Assembly: GCF_039543385.1 (NCBI RefSeq)
Contig: NZ_BAABJQ010000035.1
Location: 1 to 64,000, forward strand
Source of the DNA: Rugosimonospora acidiphila
Lineage (GTDB): Bacteria > Actinomycetota > Actinomycetes > Mycobacteriales > Micromonosporaceae
Direction: 5' to 3'
Length of the DNA stretch: 64,000 bases
Shown here: positions 16,756 to 24,993 of the stretch, in pieces
Layout: the number at the start of each line of letters is the position of its first letter
How positions within the stretch are numbered: the stretch's first letter is position 1
The notes under the pieces: model-generated
Database searches by the model: none
What the model saw: only the letters and a program-made list of their open reading frames with translations
What the model was told of the DNA's origin: nothing
Made by a program: the position numbers and the translations under genes

Positions 16756-17382
16756 ATCAGCGTCGAACCACGCGTGAACGAGCAGATCCGGGCTCGTGAG
16801 GTCCGGCTGGTCGGCCCTGAGGGCGAGCAGGTGGGCATCGTCCCCCTGGAGCGCGCCCTTCAGTTGGCCGCCGACGTGGACCTGGACCTGGTTGAGGTCG
16901 CGCCCATGGCGCGCCCGCCGGTGTGCAAGCTCATGGACTTCGGCAAGTTCAAGTACGAGAGCGCGCTCAAGGCGCGCGAGGCCAAGCGTAACCAGCAGCA
17001 GACCGTCATCAAGGAGATGAAGCTCCGCCCCAAGATCGACCCGCACGACTACGAGACCAAGAAGGGTCACGTCGTGCGGTTCCTCAAGGCGGGCGACAAG
17101 GTCAAGGTGACGATCATGTTCCGCGGTCGTGAGCAGAGCCGCCCGGAACTCGGTCGCCGCCTGCTCGACCGGCTCTCCTCGGAGATCGCTGAGCTGGGAT
17201 TTGTCGAGGCCGCACCGAAGCAGGACGGCCGTAACATGATCATGGTAATCGCCCCGCACCGGGCCACGAAGGCCGCCGCCGCCACCGCGCGCGGCGTGGC
17301 GACCAAGGAGCGTGACGATATCGACGTGGCCGAGGTGGACCTGGCCGCGCTCGCGCCGGAACCGAACGCGGCCGAAGAGTAG
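16756..17382 (+). CDS. infC: Translation initiation factor IF-3, probable AUC start
   Basis: IF-3 binds the 30S subunit and rejects wrong start codons and tRNAs. The start is placed at ATC 16756, four bases after a perfect AAGGAGG (16745-16751), giving the family N-terminus (I/M)SVEPRVNEQIR. The next usable codon, GTG 16774, has no ribosome site and would remove conserved residues. E. coli infC uses AUU for the same autoregulatory reason. The N-domain (about 1-80), lysine-rich linker (KAREAKRNQQQT) and C-domain (IDPHDYETKKGHVVRFL) are complete; 208 residues. First gene of infC-rpmI-rplT. Confidence 0.92.
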   Translation: MSVEPRVNEQIRAREVRLVGPEGEQVGIVPLERALQLAADVDLDLVEVAPMARPPVCKLMDFGKFKYESALKAREAKRNQQQTVIKEMKLRPKIDPHDYETKKGHVVRFLKAGDKVKVTIMFRGREQSRPELGRRLLDRLSSEIAELGFVEAAPKQDGRNMIMVIAPHRATKAAAATARGVATKERDDIDVAEVDLAALAPEPNAAEE

Positions 17383-17452
17383 GTACAGGCACGGGTCGCT
17401 GGCGGGTGCCATCGCGGTACCACGCGGCCCGAATCGGGAGGAAGACGTTCAG

Positions 17453-17647
17453 ATGCCGAAGATGAAGAGCCACACCGGCATGGGTAAGCGGGCCAAGGTG
17501 ACCGGCTCCGGGAAGATCGTGGTCCAGCAGACGGGCCTGCGGCACAACCTGGAGAAGAAGTCGTCTCACAAGACCCGCGCGCTGACCGGCACGGTTGAGG
17601 TCAGCAAGGTCGACACCAAGCGGATCAAGAAGCTGCTCGGCCGCTGA
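17453..17647 (+). CDS. rpmI: Ribosomal protein bL35
   Basis: 64 residues, highly basic. It starts MPKMKSHTGMGKR and ends TKRIKKLLGR, both typical. GGGAGG upstream is the ribosome site. It lies between infC and rplT in the conserved order. Confidence 0.98.
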   Translation: MPKMKSHTGMGKRAKVTGSGKIVVQQTGLRHNLEKKSSHKTRALTGTVEVSKVDTKRIKKLLGR

Positions 17648-17677
17648 CGCGCGCCCGGACAAAGAGGAGACACTGAC

Positions 17678-18079
17678 GTGGCACGCGTGAAGCGGGCTGT
17701 CAACGCCCAGAAGAAGCGCCGTACCGTCCTGGAGGGTGCCAGCGGGTACCGGGGGCAGCGCTCCCGGCTGTACCGCAAGGCCAAGGAGCAGATGCTCCAC
17801 TCGATGCAGTACGCGTACCGGGACCGGCGCGACCGCAAGGGCGATTTCCGCCAGCTGTGGATCACCCGGATCAACGCCGCGGCCCGCGCCAACGGCATGA
17901 CTTACAACCGCCTCATCCAGGGCCTCAAGCTGGCCGGCATCGAGGTGGACCGCAAGATCCTCGCCGATCTCGCGGTGACCGACGAGGCCGCGTTCGCCGG
18001 CATCGTCGAGGTGGCTCGTGCGGCCGTCGTCGCCGCCGGGACCGGCGGGCCGTCCGACACGGACGGGCTGGCCGCCTGA
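17678..18079 (+). CDS. rplT: Ribosomal protein bL20
   Basis: 133 residues starting ARVKRAVNAQKKRR after the initiator, with the conserved SRLYRKAKEQ...YRDRRDRKGDFR. Needed for early 50S assembly and a known translational repressor of this operon in other bacteria. GTG start with AAAGAGGAG upstream. Confidence 0.98.
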   Translation: MARVKRAVNAQKKRRTVLEGASGYRGQRSRLYRKAKEQMLHSMQYAYRDRRDRKGDFRQLWITRINAAARANGMTYNRLIQGLKLAGIEVDRKILADLAVTDEAAFAGIVEVARAAVVAAGTGGPSDTDGLAA

Positions 18080-18084
18080 GTCGC

Positions 18085-18984
18085 TTGACCACACCGTACC
18101 GACCCGGGGCCGATCCGTTCACGACGCGGACGCCCCGGGTCGTTGCTGCTCGCCGCCTGCAGCGCCGCCGGGACCGGGAGGCGGCCGGGTGCTTCCTCGC
18201 CGAGGGGCCGCAGGCGATCGGCGAGGCACCCCGGATCGTCGAGCTGTTCGGCACCCCACAGGCGCTGGACCGGCACCCCGAGCTGGTGGCCCGGTCGGGC
18301 CGGGTGTCCCCGGTCACGGACGACGCCCTGGCGGCGTTGGCGGAGACCGTCGCGCCCCAGGGGCTGGTGGCGGTCTGCGAGTTCGTGGACGTGCCGCTGC
18401 CCGACGCGCTCGGACGCGGGCCGGGGCTCATGGCGGTGCTGGCCGGCATCCGGGACCCGGGCAACGCCGGTACGGTGCTGCGCACCGCGGACGCGGCCGG
18501 GGCCGGTGCGGTGGTCTTCGCCGGGGACGCGGTCGACCCGTACAACGGCAAGTGCGTGCGCGCGTCGGTGGGCAGCCTGTTCCACGTCGACGTGGTGCGG
18601 CACCGGGAGCCGGACTCGGTGGTGGCCGCGATCCGGGCCGCCGGGCTGCCGGTACTGGCGGCCGACGCGTACGGCGAGACCGACCTGGACGAACTGGCCG
18701 AGGGCGGCGGGCTGGACCGGCCGGTGGCGTGGATGTTCGGCTCGGAGGCGCACGGGCTGCCGGCCGACCTGGCCGAGGCCGCGGACGCCCGGGTACGGGT
18801 GCCGATCCATGGCCGGGCGGAGAGCCTCAACCTCGCGGCAGCCGCCGCGGTCTGCCTGTACGCTTCAGCGAGAGCGTTGGCCGCCATCGGCGGCCGTGAG
18901 GCACGGGAGTCCGAGAGTGATCACGACCAGTCTGGCTTGGCGCGTCCGGCGCCGCGCGACGACCCAGACCAGTCGCTCATTTAG
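18085..18984 (+). CDS. TrmH/SpoU-family rRNA or tRNA 2'-O-methyltransferase
   Basis: 299 residues from TTG 18085, 5 bp after rplT. The N-terminal substrate-binding part (TRTPRVVAARRLQRR...FLAEGP) is followed by the knotted SPOUT domain with motif 1 (IRDPGNAGTVLRTA), motif 2 (WMFGSEAHGLP) and motif 3 (VPIHGRAESLNLAAAAAV). Such genes commonly follow rplT in actinobacteria; the exact modified nucleotide cannot be told from sequence. About 30 C-terminal residues after the conserved helix are poorly conserved and Arg/Ser/Asp-rich. No other start codon fits the family N-terminus. Confidence 0.88.
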   Translation: MTTPYRPGADPFTTRTPRVVAARRLQRRRDREAAGCFLAEGPQAIGEAPRIVELFGTPQALDRHPELVARSGRVSPVTDDALAALAETVAPQGLVAVCEFVDVPLPDALGRGPGLMAVLAGIRDPGNAGTVLRTADAAGAGAVVFAGDAVDPYNGKCVRASVGSLFHVDVVRHREPDSVVAAIRAAGLPVLAADAYGETDLDELAEGGGLDRPVAWMFGSEAHGLPADLAEAADARVRVPIHGRAESLNLAAAAAVCLYASARALAAIGGREARESESDHDQSGLARPAPRDDPDQSLI

Positions 18985-18987
18985 CCA

Positions 18988-19007
18988 GCCCGCCGGTGTC
19001 GGCGGGC
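18988..19007 (+). terminator. Stem-loop after the infC operon
   Basis: GCCCGCCG-GTGT-CGGCGGGC, a perfect 8-bp stem with a 4-nt loop, begins three bases after the methyltransferase stop. No T-tract follows, as is common in actinobacteria. Confidence 0.6.
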
Positions 19008-19097
19008 GGCTGGGCTGACCCGGCTACCCTCCCGCACCCGCGGGCTGCGGAGCATCCGTAAGCTGACGCAGTTGTCTGGTTCGGGAGACGAGAAACC

Positions 19098-20159
19098 ATG
19101 GCGTACCGCAACGACCCCTACGACCCCAAGCGGGCCGCGCTGCTGGATCAGTCGGCGCTGGACGATGCCGTAGCCGGCGCGGAGAAGGCCTTCGCCGAGG
19201 CGGCGGACCTGGACGCGCTCACCGCGCTGCGCCCGGCCCACCTCGGCGACCGCGCCCCGGTCTCGTTGGCCCGCCGGGAAATCGGCGCGCTGCCGCCGGC
19301 CGCCAAGGCCGACGCGGGCGCCCGGGTCAACGCCGCTCGGGCGGCCGTCCAGGCCGCGCACGACGCCCGGCGGGCGGTGCTCGCCGCCGAGCAGGAACGG
19401 CGGGTGCTGGCCGAGGAGGCGGTGGACGTCACGCTGCCCGGTGACCGCCGGCCCCGCGGTGCCCGGCATCCGCTGACCACGATGATGGAGCGGATCGGCG
19501 ACCTGTTCATCGGGATGGGGTACGAGATCGCCGAGGGCCCCGAGCTCGAGGCCGAGTGGTACAACTTCGACGCGCTGAACATCGCGCCGGACCACCCGGC
19601 ACGCGGGACGATGGACACCTTCTTCGTGGACGTGCCGGGGCTGGTGCTGCGCACCCATACCTCGCCGGTGCAGGCGCGGTCGATGCTGACCCGGCCGCTG
19701 CCCATCTACATAGTGGTGCCCGGCCGGACCTACCGCACCGACGAACTGGACGCGACCCACACCCCGGTGTTCCACCAGGTCGAGGGCCTGGTGGTCGACA
19801 AGGGCATCACCATGGCCCACCTGCGCGGCACGCTGGACCACTTCGCCCGCGCCATGTTCGGCCCCGAGGCGCGCACCCGCTGGCGCCCGCACTACTTCCC
19901 GTTCACGGAGCCGTCGGCCGAGTTCGACGTGTGGTTCCCGGAGCACCGCGACGGGCCGCGCTGGGTCGAGTGGGGCGGCTGCGGGATGGTCAATCCGCGG
20001 GTGCTGCGCGCGTGCGGCATCGACCCGGACGAGTACTCCGGGTTCGCCTTCGGCATGGGCATCGAGCGCACGCTGATGTTCCGCAACGGGATCGGCGACA
20101 TGCACGACATGGTGGAGGGCGACGTCCGCTTCGCCCGCCCGTTCGGAATGGAGGGCTGA
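19098..20159 (+). CDS. pheS: Phenylalanyl-tRNA synthetase alpha subunit
   Basis: Catalytic subunit of the (alpha-beta)2 enzyme. It has an N-terminal helical region, then the class II motifs: motif 1 around HPLTTMMERIGDLF, motif 2 GRTYRTDELDATHTPVFHQ and motif 3 GFAFGMGIERTLMFRNG. 353 residues. GGGAGACGAG provides the ribosome site; TAAGCT (19059-19064) is a possible -10. No T-box or leader peptide is visible upstream. pheT follows after 4 bp. Confidence 0.97.
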   Translation: MAYRNDPYDPKRAALLDQSALDDAVAGAEKAFAEAADLDALTALRPAHLGDRAPVSLARREIGALPPAAKADAGARVNAARAAVQAAHDARRAVLAAEQERRVLAEEAVDVTLPGDRRPRGARHPLTTMMERIGDLFIGMGYEIAEGPELEAEWYNFDALNIAPDHPARGTMDTFFVDVPGLVLRTHTSPVQARSMLTRPLPIYIVVPGRTYRTDELDATHTPVFHQVEGLVVDKGITMAHLRGTLDHFARAMFGPEARTRWRPHYFPFTEPSAEFDVWFPEHRDGPRWVEWGGCGMVNPRVLRACGIDPDEYSGFAFGMGIERTLMFRNGIGDMHDMVEGDVRFARPFGMEG

Positions 20160-20163
20160 TCCG

Positions 20164-22707
20164 GTGCGGATCGCGATTTCCTGGCTTCGCGAGTACGTCG
20201 ACGTACCGGTGGAGCCGGACGCGCTGGAGCGGGCGCTCGTGGGCATGGGGCTGGAGGTCGAGGAGATCGTCGACCTGCGCACCACCGTGACCGGTCCGCT
20301 GGTGCTCGGCCGGGTGCTCTCGGCGGAGCTGCTGACCGGGTTCAAGAAGCCGATCAGGTACTGCCAGGTGGACGTCGGCGAGGCCGAGCCGCGCGGGATC
20401 GTGTGCGGCGCCCCCAACGTAGCCGAGGGCGAGACGGTCGTCGTCGCGCTGCCGGGCGCGGTGCTGCCGGGCGACTTCGCCATCGCCGCGCGCAAGACGT
20501 ACGGCAAGGTCTCGGACGGCATGATCTGCTCAGTGCGCGAGCTGGGCCTCGGCGACGATCACGCCGGCATCATGGTGATCCCGCCGTCGGAGCGGCTGCA
20601 CCCCGGCGACGACGCCCGGCCAGTGGTCGGGCTGGACGACATCGTGGTCGAGCTGGAGATCACGCCCGACCGCGGGTACTGCCACTCGGCGCGCGGCATC
20701 GCCCGCGAGCTGTCGCACGCGTTCGGGGTGCCGCTGCGCGACCCGGCGCGCATCGACGCGCCGGGCGCCACCGAGCCCTCGCCGTACCCGATCACCGTCG
20801 ACGACCCGGTCGGCTGCGACCGGTTCGCCGTCCGGATGGTGCGCGGCATCGACCCGGCGGCGCAGGCTCCACAGTGGATGAAGCAGCGGCTGTCGGTGGC
20901 CGGCATCCGCTCGATCTCGCTGGCCGTGGACATCACCAACTACGTGATGCTCGAACTGGGTCAGCCGATGCACGCGTTCGACCCGAACCGGCTGGCCGGG
21001 CCGCTGCTGGTGCGTCGGGCCCGCGCGGGTGAGCGGCTGACCACGCTGGACGGCGTGGACCGCGAGCTGGACGGCGAAGACATGGTCATCTGCGACACCG
21101 GGTTGGACAACCCGCTCGCGCCGGGCGCGGGCCTGCCGGTGTCGCTGGCCGCCGTGATGGGCGGCGAGAACAGCGAGATGCAGCCGGACTCGGTCGACGT
21201 GCTGTTCGAGGCGGCGCACTGGGACCCGGTCATGGTCTCCCGCACCGCTCGCCGGCACCGGCTGCTGTCGGAGGCGGCCAAGCGCTGGGAGCGGGGTGTC
21301 GACCCGCAGCTGCCGCTGGTGGCCCTGCAGCGCGCCGTGACGCTGATGACCGAGTTCGGCGGCGGCCGGCCGGAGCCGGGCGTGCTGGACCTCGATCACG
21401 TGGTGGCGCCCCGGCCGATCGTCATGCCCTCGTCGCTGCCGGGCCGCGTGGCCGGCATCGCGTACCCGGAACAGCGGGTGGCGCAGCTGCTGCAGGAGGT
21501 TGGCTGCGCGGTCTCGCCCGGCCAGCCGGCCGAGCCGGGCCCCGCGGCGGTGCCGGCCCTGGTGGTCACCCCGCCCACCTGGCGGCCCGACCTGCTGCAG
21601 CCGGCCGACCTGGTCGAGGAGGTCGTCCGGCTCGACGGGTACAACAAGATCGAGAGCGTGCTGCCGGCGGCGCCGGCCGGCAACGGACTGACCCCCACCC
21701 AGCGCCGCCGCCGCACCGTCGGCCGGGCGCTGGCCGAGGCCGGGTTCGTGGAGGCCCTGTCCTACCCGTTCGTGGCGGCGGGCGCGCTGGACGCGCTCGG
21801 GCTGCCCGACGATGATTCGCGCCGGGCCGCCGTGCGGCTGGCCAACCCACTGTCGGACGAGGAGCCGCTGCTGCGCACCACGCTGCTGCCCCCGCTGCTC
21901 GGCACGGTCCGGCGCAACCTGGGCCGGGGCCAGCGCGACGTGGCCCTGTTCGAGCTGGGCACGGTGTTCCTGCGCCGGCCGGACCAGCCCGCCGCACCGG
22001 CGATGGGCGTGGACGGTCGCCCGTCCGAGTCCGACCTGGCCGCGACCGAGGCGGCGATCCCGCACCAGCCGTGGCACGTGGCCGCGGTGCTGGTCGGCGA
22101 CGTCGAGCGGGCCGGCTGGTGGGGTGCCGGGCGCACGGCGTCCTGGGCCGACGCCATCGAGGCGGCCCGGACCACCGTGGACGCGGCGGGCGCGCGGGTC
22201 ACGGTGCGGGCGGCCCAGCGGGCGCCGTGGCACCCGGGCCGGTGCGCCGAGTTCGTGCTGGCCGGCCAGGCGGGCGAGCCCGAGACCGTGGTCGGGTACG
22301 CGGGTGAACTGCACCCGGCGGTGTGCGAGGCGTTCGAGCTGCCCCGGGGCAGCGCCGCGATGGAGTTGGACCTCGACGCCCTGCCGCTGCCCGGAATCGT
22401 GGCGGCGCCGGACTTCTCCACCTACCCGCCGGCCCTGATCGACGTGGCGGTGGTGGTGGACGCGACGACGCCGGCCGCCGCCGTACAGGACGCGCTGGTC
22501 ACCGGGGCCGGGCCGCTGCTGGAGACGGTACGGCTGTTCGACGTGTACTCCTCCGAGCAGCTCGGCGAGGGGCGCAAGTCGCTGGCGTACAAGCTGACGT
22601 TCCGGGCGCCGGACCGCACGCTCACCGGCGACGAGGCAGTGGCGGCACGGGACGCGGCGGTGGCCGAGGCGGCGCGCCGGGTCGGTGCGGTGCTGCGCGG
22701 CGCGTAG
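20164..22707 (+). CDS. pheT: Phenylalanyl-tRNA synthetase beta subunit
   Basis: 847 residues with the full domain order: an EMAP-like tRNA-binding domain (about 40-150; ICSVRELGLGDDHAG), B3/B4 editing region (about 210-390), B5 (about 405-490), the catalytic-like core and a C-terminal FDX-ACB anticodon domain (about 750-847; DFSTYPPALIDVAVV...YKLTFRAPDRTLT). GTG start. The TnpB element inserted just downstream leaves the gene intact. Confidence 0.97.
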   Translation: MRIAISWLREYVDVPVEPDALERALVGMGLEVEEIVDLRTTVTGPLVLGRVLSAELLTGFKKPIRYCQVDVGEAEPRGIVCGAPNVAEGETVVVALPGAVLPGDFAIAARKTYGKVSDGMICSVRELGLGDDHAGIMVIPPSERLHPGDDARPVVGLDDIVVELEITPDRGYCHSARGIARELSHAFGVPLRDPARIDAPGATEPSPYPITVDDPVGCDRFAVRMVRGIDPAAQAPQWMKQRLSVAGIRSISLAVDITNYVMLELGQPMHAFDPNRLAGPLLVRRARAGERLTTLDGVDRELDGEDMVICDTGLDNPLAPGAGLPVSLAAVMGGENSEMQPDSVDVLFEAAHWDPVMVSRTARRHRLLSEAAKRWERGVDPQLPLVALQRAVTLMTEFGGGRPEPGVLDLDHVVAPRPIVMPSSLPGRVAGIAYPEQRVAQLLQEVGCAVSPGQPAEPGPAAVPALVVTPPTWRPDLLQPADLVEEVVRLDGYNKIESVLPAAPAGNGLTPTQRRRRTVGRALAEAGFVEALSYPFVAAGALDALGLPDDDSRRAAVRLANPLSDEEPLLRTTLLPPLLGTVRRNLGRGQRDVALFELGTVFLRRPDQPAAPAMGVDGRPSESDLAATEAAIPHQPWHVAAVLVGDVERAGWWGAGRTASWADAIEAARTTVDAAGARVTVRAAQRAPWHPGRCAEFVLAGQAGEPETVVGYAGELHPAVCEAFELPRGSAAMELDLDALPLPGIVAAPDFSTYPPALIDVAVVVDATTPAAAVQDALVTGAGPLLETVRLFDVYSSEQLGEGRKSLAYKLTFRAPDRTLTGDEAVAARDAAVAEAARRVGAVLRGA

Positions 22708-22756
22708 CCGTACGCCTGCGTTCACCGGCCGGTCAGGCCGCGTAGCGTCTCTAATT

Positions 22757-23000
22757 CCCTGTGTGATCTTCAGCGATTCGGGCGTTTCGCCGTTGGTACT
22801 GGTGTGGCGTGTACCAAGTGGTGGAAGCCGTGGCCGAGGAGTGCCCCGCGGACCCGGTGGGGGCGGGTGGGAATCGTGGTCGGTACCTGGAGGCCTGGGT
22901 GGGTCTCCTGGGGTAGCCGTCCCGCCGGACGCTTGCCGGTGACTGCTTGAGGCGAGTCTGCCGGGGCGGGAGTCTGCCGTCGCGAGGGCAGCAGAGGTGA
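22757..23000 (-). ncRNA. Expected TnpB omega-RNA (reRNA) region
   Basis: TnpB guide RNAs are known to overlap the tnpB 3' end and run to the element's right end, the guide being the adjacent host DNA. Here the last 140 codons of tnpB code for a low-complexity basic tail beyond the nuclease domain, which fits a region under RNA instead of protein constraint. Visible potential hairpins are GGTAC...GTACC and GGCG-AAA-CGCC (22781-22791). Position is inferred from the family, not from a detected motif. Confidence 0.35.
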
Positions 23001-24731
23001 ACATCGGAAAGTCGCGGGTCGAACTTGTTGCCGGGTGGGACCGTTCTTGCGCCGGTCCCGGCGCGGTCTGCTGGGGGCCGCGGCGCCCGGGGTCTTCTTC
23101 CGCCGACGCGGGCGGTGCGGGTGGATCGGGGCGTCGATGGCGGTGCGGATGATCCCGCCGCCGGTGGTGGGATCGCGGCGGGTTCTGGTCTGGTTGGCCA
23201 GGCCCCGGGCGGCGATGCGCTGCGCCGCGGCGTGATCCCGATCAGCCGACAGCCCACAGCCGCAGGTCGTCCACCGGTAGCCGGCCACCAGCCGGTCCGG
23301 GGCCTTGACATGCCGCACGGTGGCGCCGCAGCGGGGACAGCACGAGGACGTGCCGCGGGCCGGGACCCGCACCACCGCGACACCCGCCTTGGTGGCCAGG
23401 TGGTGCACGGCGGTGGATACCTGGCCGCGGACCGCGCCGGACAAGCGGCGGTTGAGACTGCGTGACCCGCTCCGGGCCTCTAGAGTGGTGAGGTCTTCCA
23501 GGTAGATCACGGTGGCGTCGGCGGTGGTGGCGTGGTCGACCAGCCATCGCGCCGCAGACCAGGCCAACGCCCGATTGAGGTGCCGGATCCGGGCGCACAC
23601 CGTCTCATGCTCCGTCCGCAACCGCATGAGTTTGGTCAGTAGGGCCGGGTCGGGTACGGCGGCGGCCGGGCGGCCCTGCACCAGCCGGGTCAGGTGATCG
23701 ATCTTGGTGTTCAACTGTTCGCGGTGGCGGCGTAGCCGCACGAATTTACTCGACACGCCGGTCGCGTCGAACCGCAACGGCCCGCCCATCGCCCGCAACG
23801 ACGACCCGCCCGACCCGTCCGAGTCGGCAAAGGTGCCAGTGAGCAGGGTGTTCACACCCCAGTCCGCACCGACCGCCCGGGTATGACCCATCAACGTCGA
23901 CGGGATGTGGTCGACCCGCCAGGGTAGGTCCACCCGAACCCCATCGACAGCCGGGCGCAGGGTCGGGGTGCACACGGTCGGGGTGCCTGGCATCGTCGCC
24001 GGCACCCGCACGGTCAGCGCGTGCCACACCCAGTCCGCATACGAGCCCGGCAACGGGCACACCGGCAACTGCACCCACACCCGCACCATACGGTCGTCGA
24101 CCCGCTGCACGCGGACCAGTTGGCGGTCCGCGGCGGCCAGGCTCACCTGCCGCGCCACCCCCGGCGCCGCCTCCAACTCGCACATATCCACTGGCAACCG
24201 ATCGCAACGGGTCACCCACGCGGTGATCTGCCGGGTCCGGTTACGGATCGTCGCGCTGTCCACCCCATCGGGGAGCGACCGGCGCAACGTCGACCATTCC
24301 TGATCGGTGCGCTGTGCCGGGTTCCGCGGCCACGTGGACAGCAACGCGACGACCACCAGCCGGCGACTGGTCGAAAGTCGCAGGGCACGGGCTGCCTCTT
24401 CCTCGGCAACCCGCCGCACCCGATCCGACACCACCACACCCACCGGAGCGACTGCACCCCACCCCAACCGGCGCAACGCCACCCAACCCTTACCCGGCAA
24501 CACCCGCCCATCCGGACCCACCCCACCAGCAAGTTGCGCCAGACAGGCATCCGTCCACCGCTGCGCGATCACCTGATCGGCCATCGCCCCGACCAGATCC
24601 GCGAGCCACCCGACCCGCTGTGCAAGAAGCCGCCCCGCCACAGGTACCGGTACACCCGGCCGATCAGGGGTGCCGCCACACATCGCCCGGAAAGCGGTAC
24701 ACGTCGCGGTCGAGACCAAGACGCCCGCCAC
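22770..24731 (-). CDS. tnpB: TnpB, RNA-guided RuvC nuclease of an IS605-family element
   Basis: 653 residues from GTG 24731. The split RuvC site is complete: D290 (GADWGVNTLL), E412 (IYLEDLTTLE) and the final Asp in SADRDHAAAQ (D497/D499). The zinc ribbon between RuvC-II and -III has C465-x2-C468 and C490-x-C492. All catalytic residues are intact, so it should be active. In ISDra2 TnpB (408 residues) the first Asp is at 191; here there are about 100 more N-terminal residues plus a basic, Pro/Arg-rich tail after residue 515. Known TnpBs cut DNA next to a short motif using an omega-RNA from the element's end. No tnpA is present, so transposition would need a protein in trans. Confidence 0.88.
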   Translation of the reverse strand: MAGVLVSTATCTAFRAMCGGTPDRPGVPVPVAGRLLAQRVGWLADLVGAMADQVIAQRWTDACLAQLAGGVGPDGRVLPGKGWVALRRLGWGAVAPVGVVVSDRVRRVAEEEAARALRLSTSRRLVVVALLSTWPRNPAQRTDQEWSTLRRSLPDGVDSATIRNRTRQITAWVTRCDRLPVDMCELEAAPGVARQVSLAAADRQLVRVQRVDDRMVRVWVQLPVCPLPGSYADWVWHALTVRVPATMPGTPTVCTPTLRPAVDGVRVDLPWRVDHIPSTLMGHTRAVGADWGVNTLLTGTFADSDGSGGSSLRAMGGPLRFDATGVSSKFVRLRRHREQLNTKIDHLTRLVQGRPAAAVPDPALLTKLMRLRTEHETVCARIRHLNRALAWSAARWLVDHATTADATVIYLEDLTTLEARSGSRSLNRRLSGAVRGQVSTAVHHLATKAGVAVVRVPARGTSSCCPRCGATVRHVKAPDRLVAGYRWTTCGCGLSADRDHAAAQRIAARGLANQTRTRRDPTTGGGIIRTAIDAPIHPHRPRRRKKTPGAAAPSRPRRDRRKNGPTRQQVRPATFRCSPLLPSRRQTPAPADSPQAVTGKRPAGRLPQETHPGLQVPTTIPTRPHRVRGALLGHGFHHLVHATPVPTAKRPNR

Positions 24732-24957
24732 TACCGCACACCCTCACCCACACCAACCAACAACTGACGCCCGTGCTCACGACTCATCGCCGCACACACG
24801 CCAAGCGACACGCAGGCACACTGCCGCTCCCAACCGACCTGCGCCACCTTTACAACCTCCACTACACAACGGCCCCCACGCCATGAATAGATATCAGCTC
24901 AATGAGTACAATTCGGACCAAGCAACCGCGCCATCGAACGGTATCAAACAGCCCCGC

Positions 24958-24987
24958 TTAGTCAAGCGGTCAACAGCCGCATACCCT
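24958..24987 (+). promoter_or_regulatory. Promoter of the leaderless amidohydrolase gene
   Basis: TTAGTC (24958-24963), an 18-bp spacer, then TACCCT (24982-24987); six bases later comes the ATG at 24994. No Shine-Dalgarno sequence. Confidence 0.55.
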
Positions 24988-24993
24988 CAGGTC

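Larger units (their letters stand above)
22755..24900 (-). mobile_element. IS1341-type (TnpB-only) IS605-family element, approximate bounds
   Basis: A single tnpB on the reverse strand with non-coding ends lies between pheT and the amidohydrolase. There is no tnpA. The right end is inferred near 22755, just past the tnpB stop, where a short hairpin (GGCGTTTCGCC, 22781-22791) lies. The left end is inferred near the locally AT-rich stretch at 24883-24930. Exact ends cannot be set without an empty-site comparison. A TTGAT (ISDra2-type target-adjacent motif) occurs on the reverse strand at about 24944-24948, but this may be chance. Confidence 0.6.

Noticed and set aside
19010..19097. T-box or leader-peptide control of pheST
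   Set aside because: No T-box sequence, Phe-rich short ORF or antiterminator pairing is visible in the 113-bp gap.
22708..24993. A CRISPR Cas12-type effector instead of TnpB
   Set aside because: Size and the zinc ribbon could suit a small type V effector, but there is no repeat array and no adaptation genes. The layout fits an IS605-type element.
24670..24993. N-terminal extension of the amidohydrolase to an upstream start
   Set aside because: The added 108 residues are low-complexity, overlap the TnpB element's left end and lack similarity to the family. ATG 24994 has a promoter box six bases upstream.
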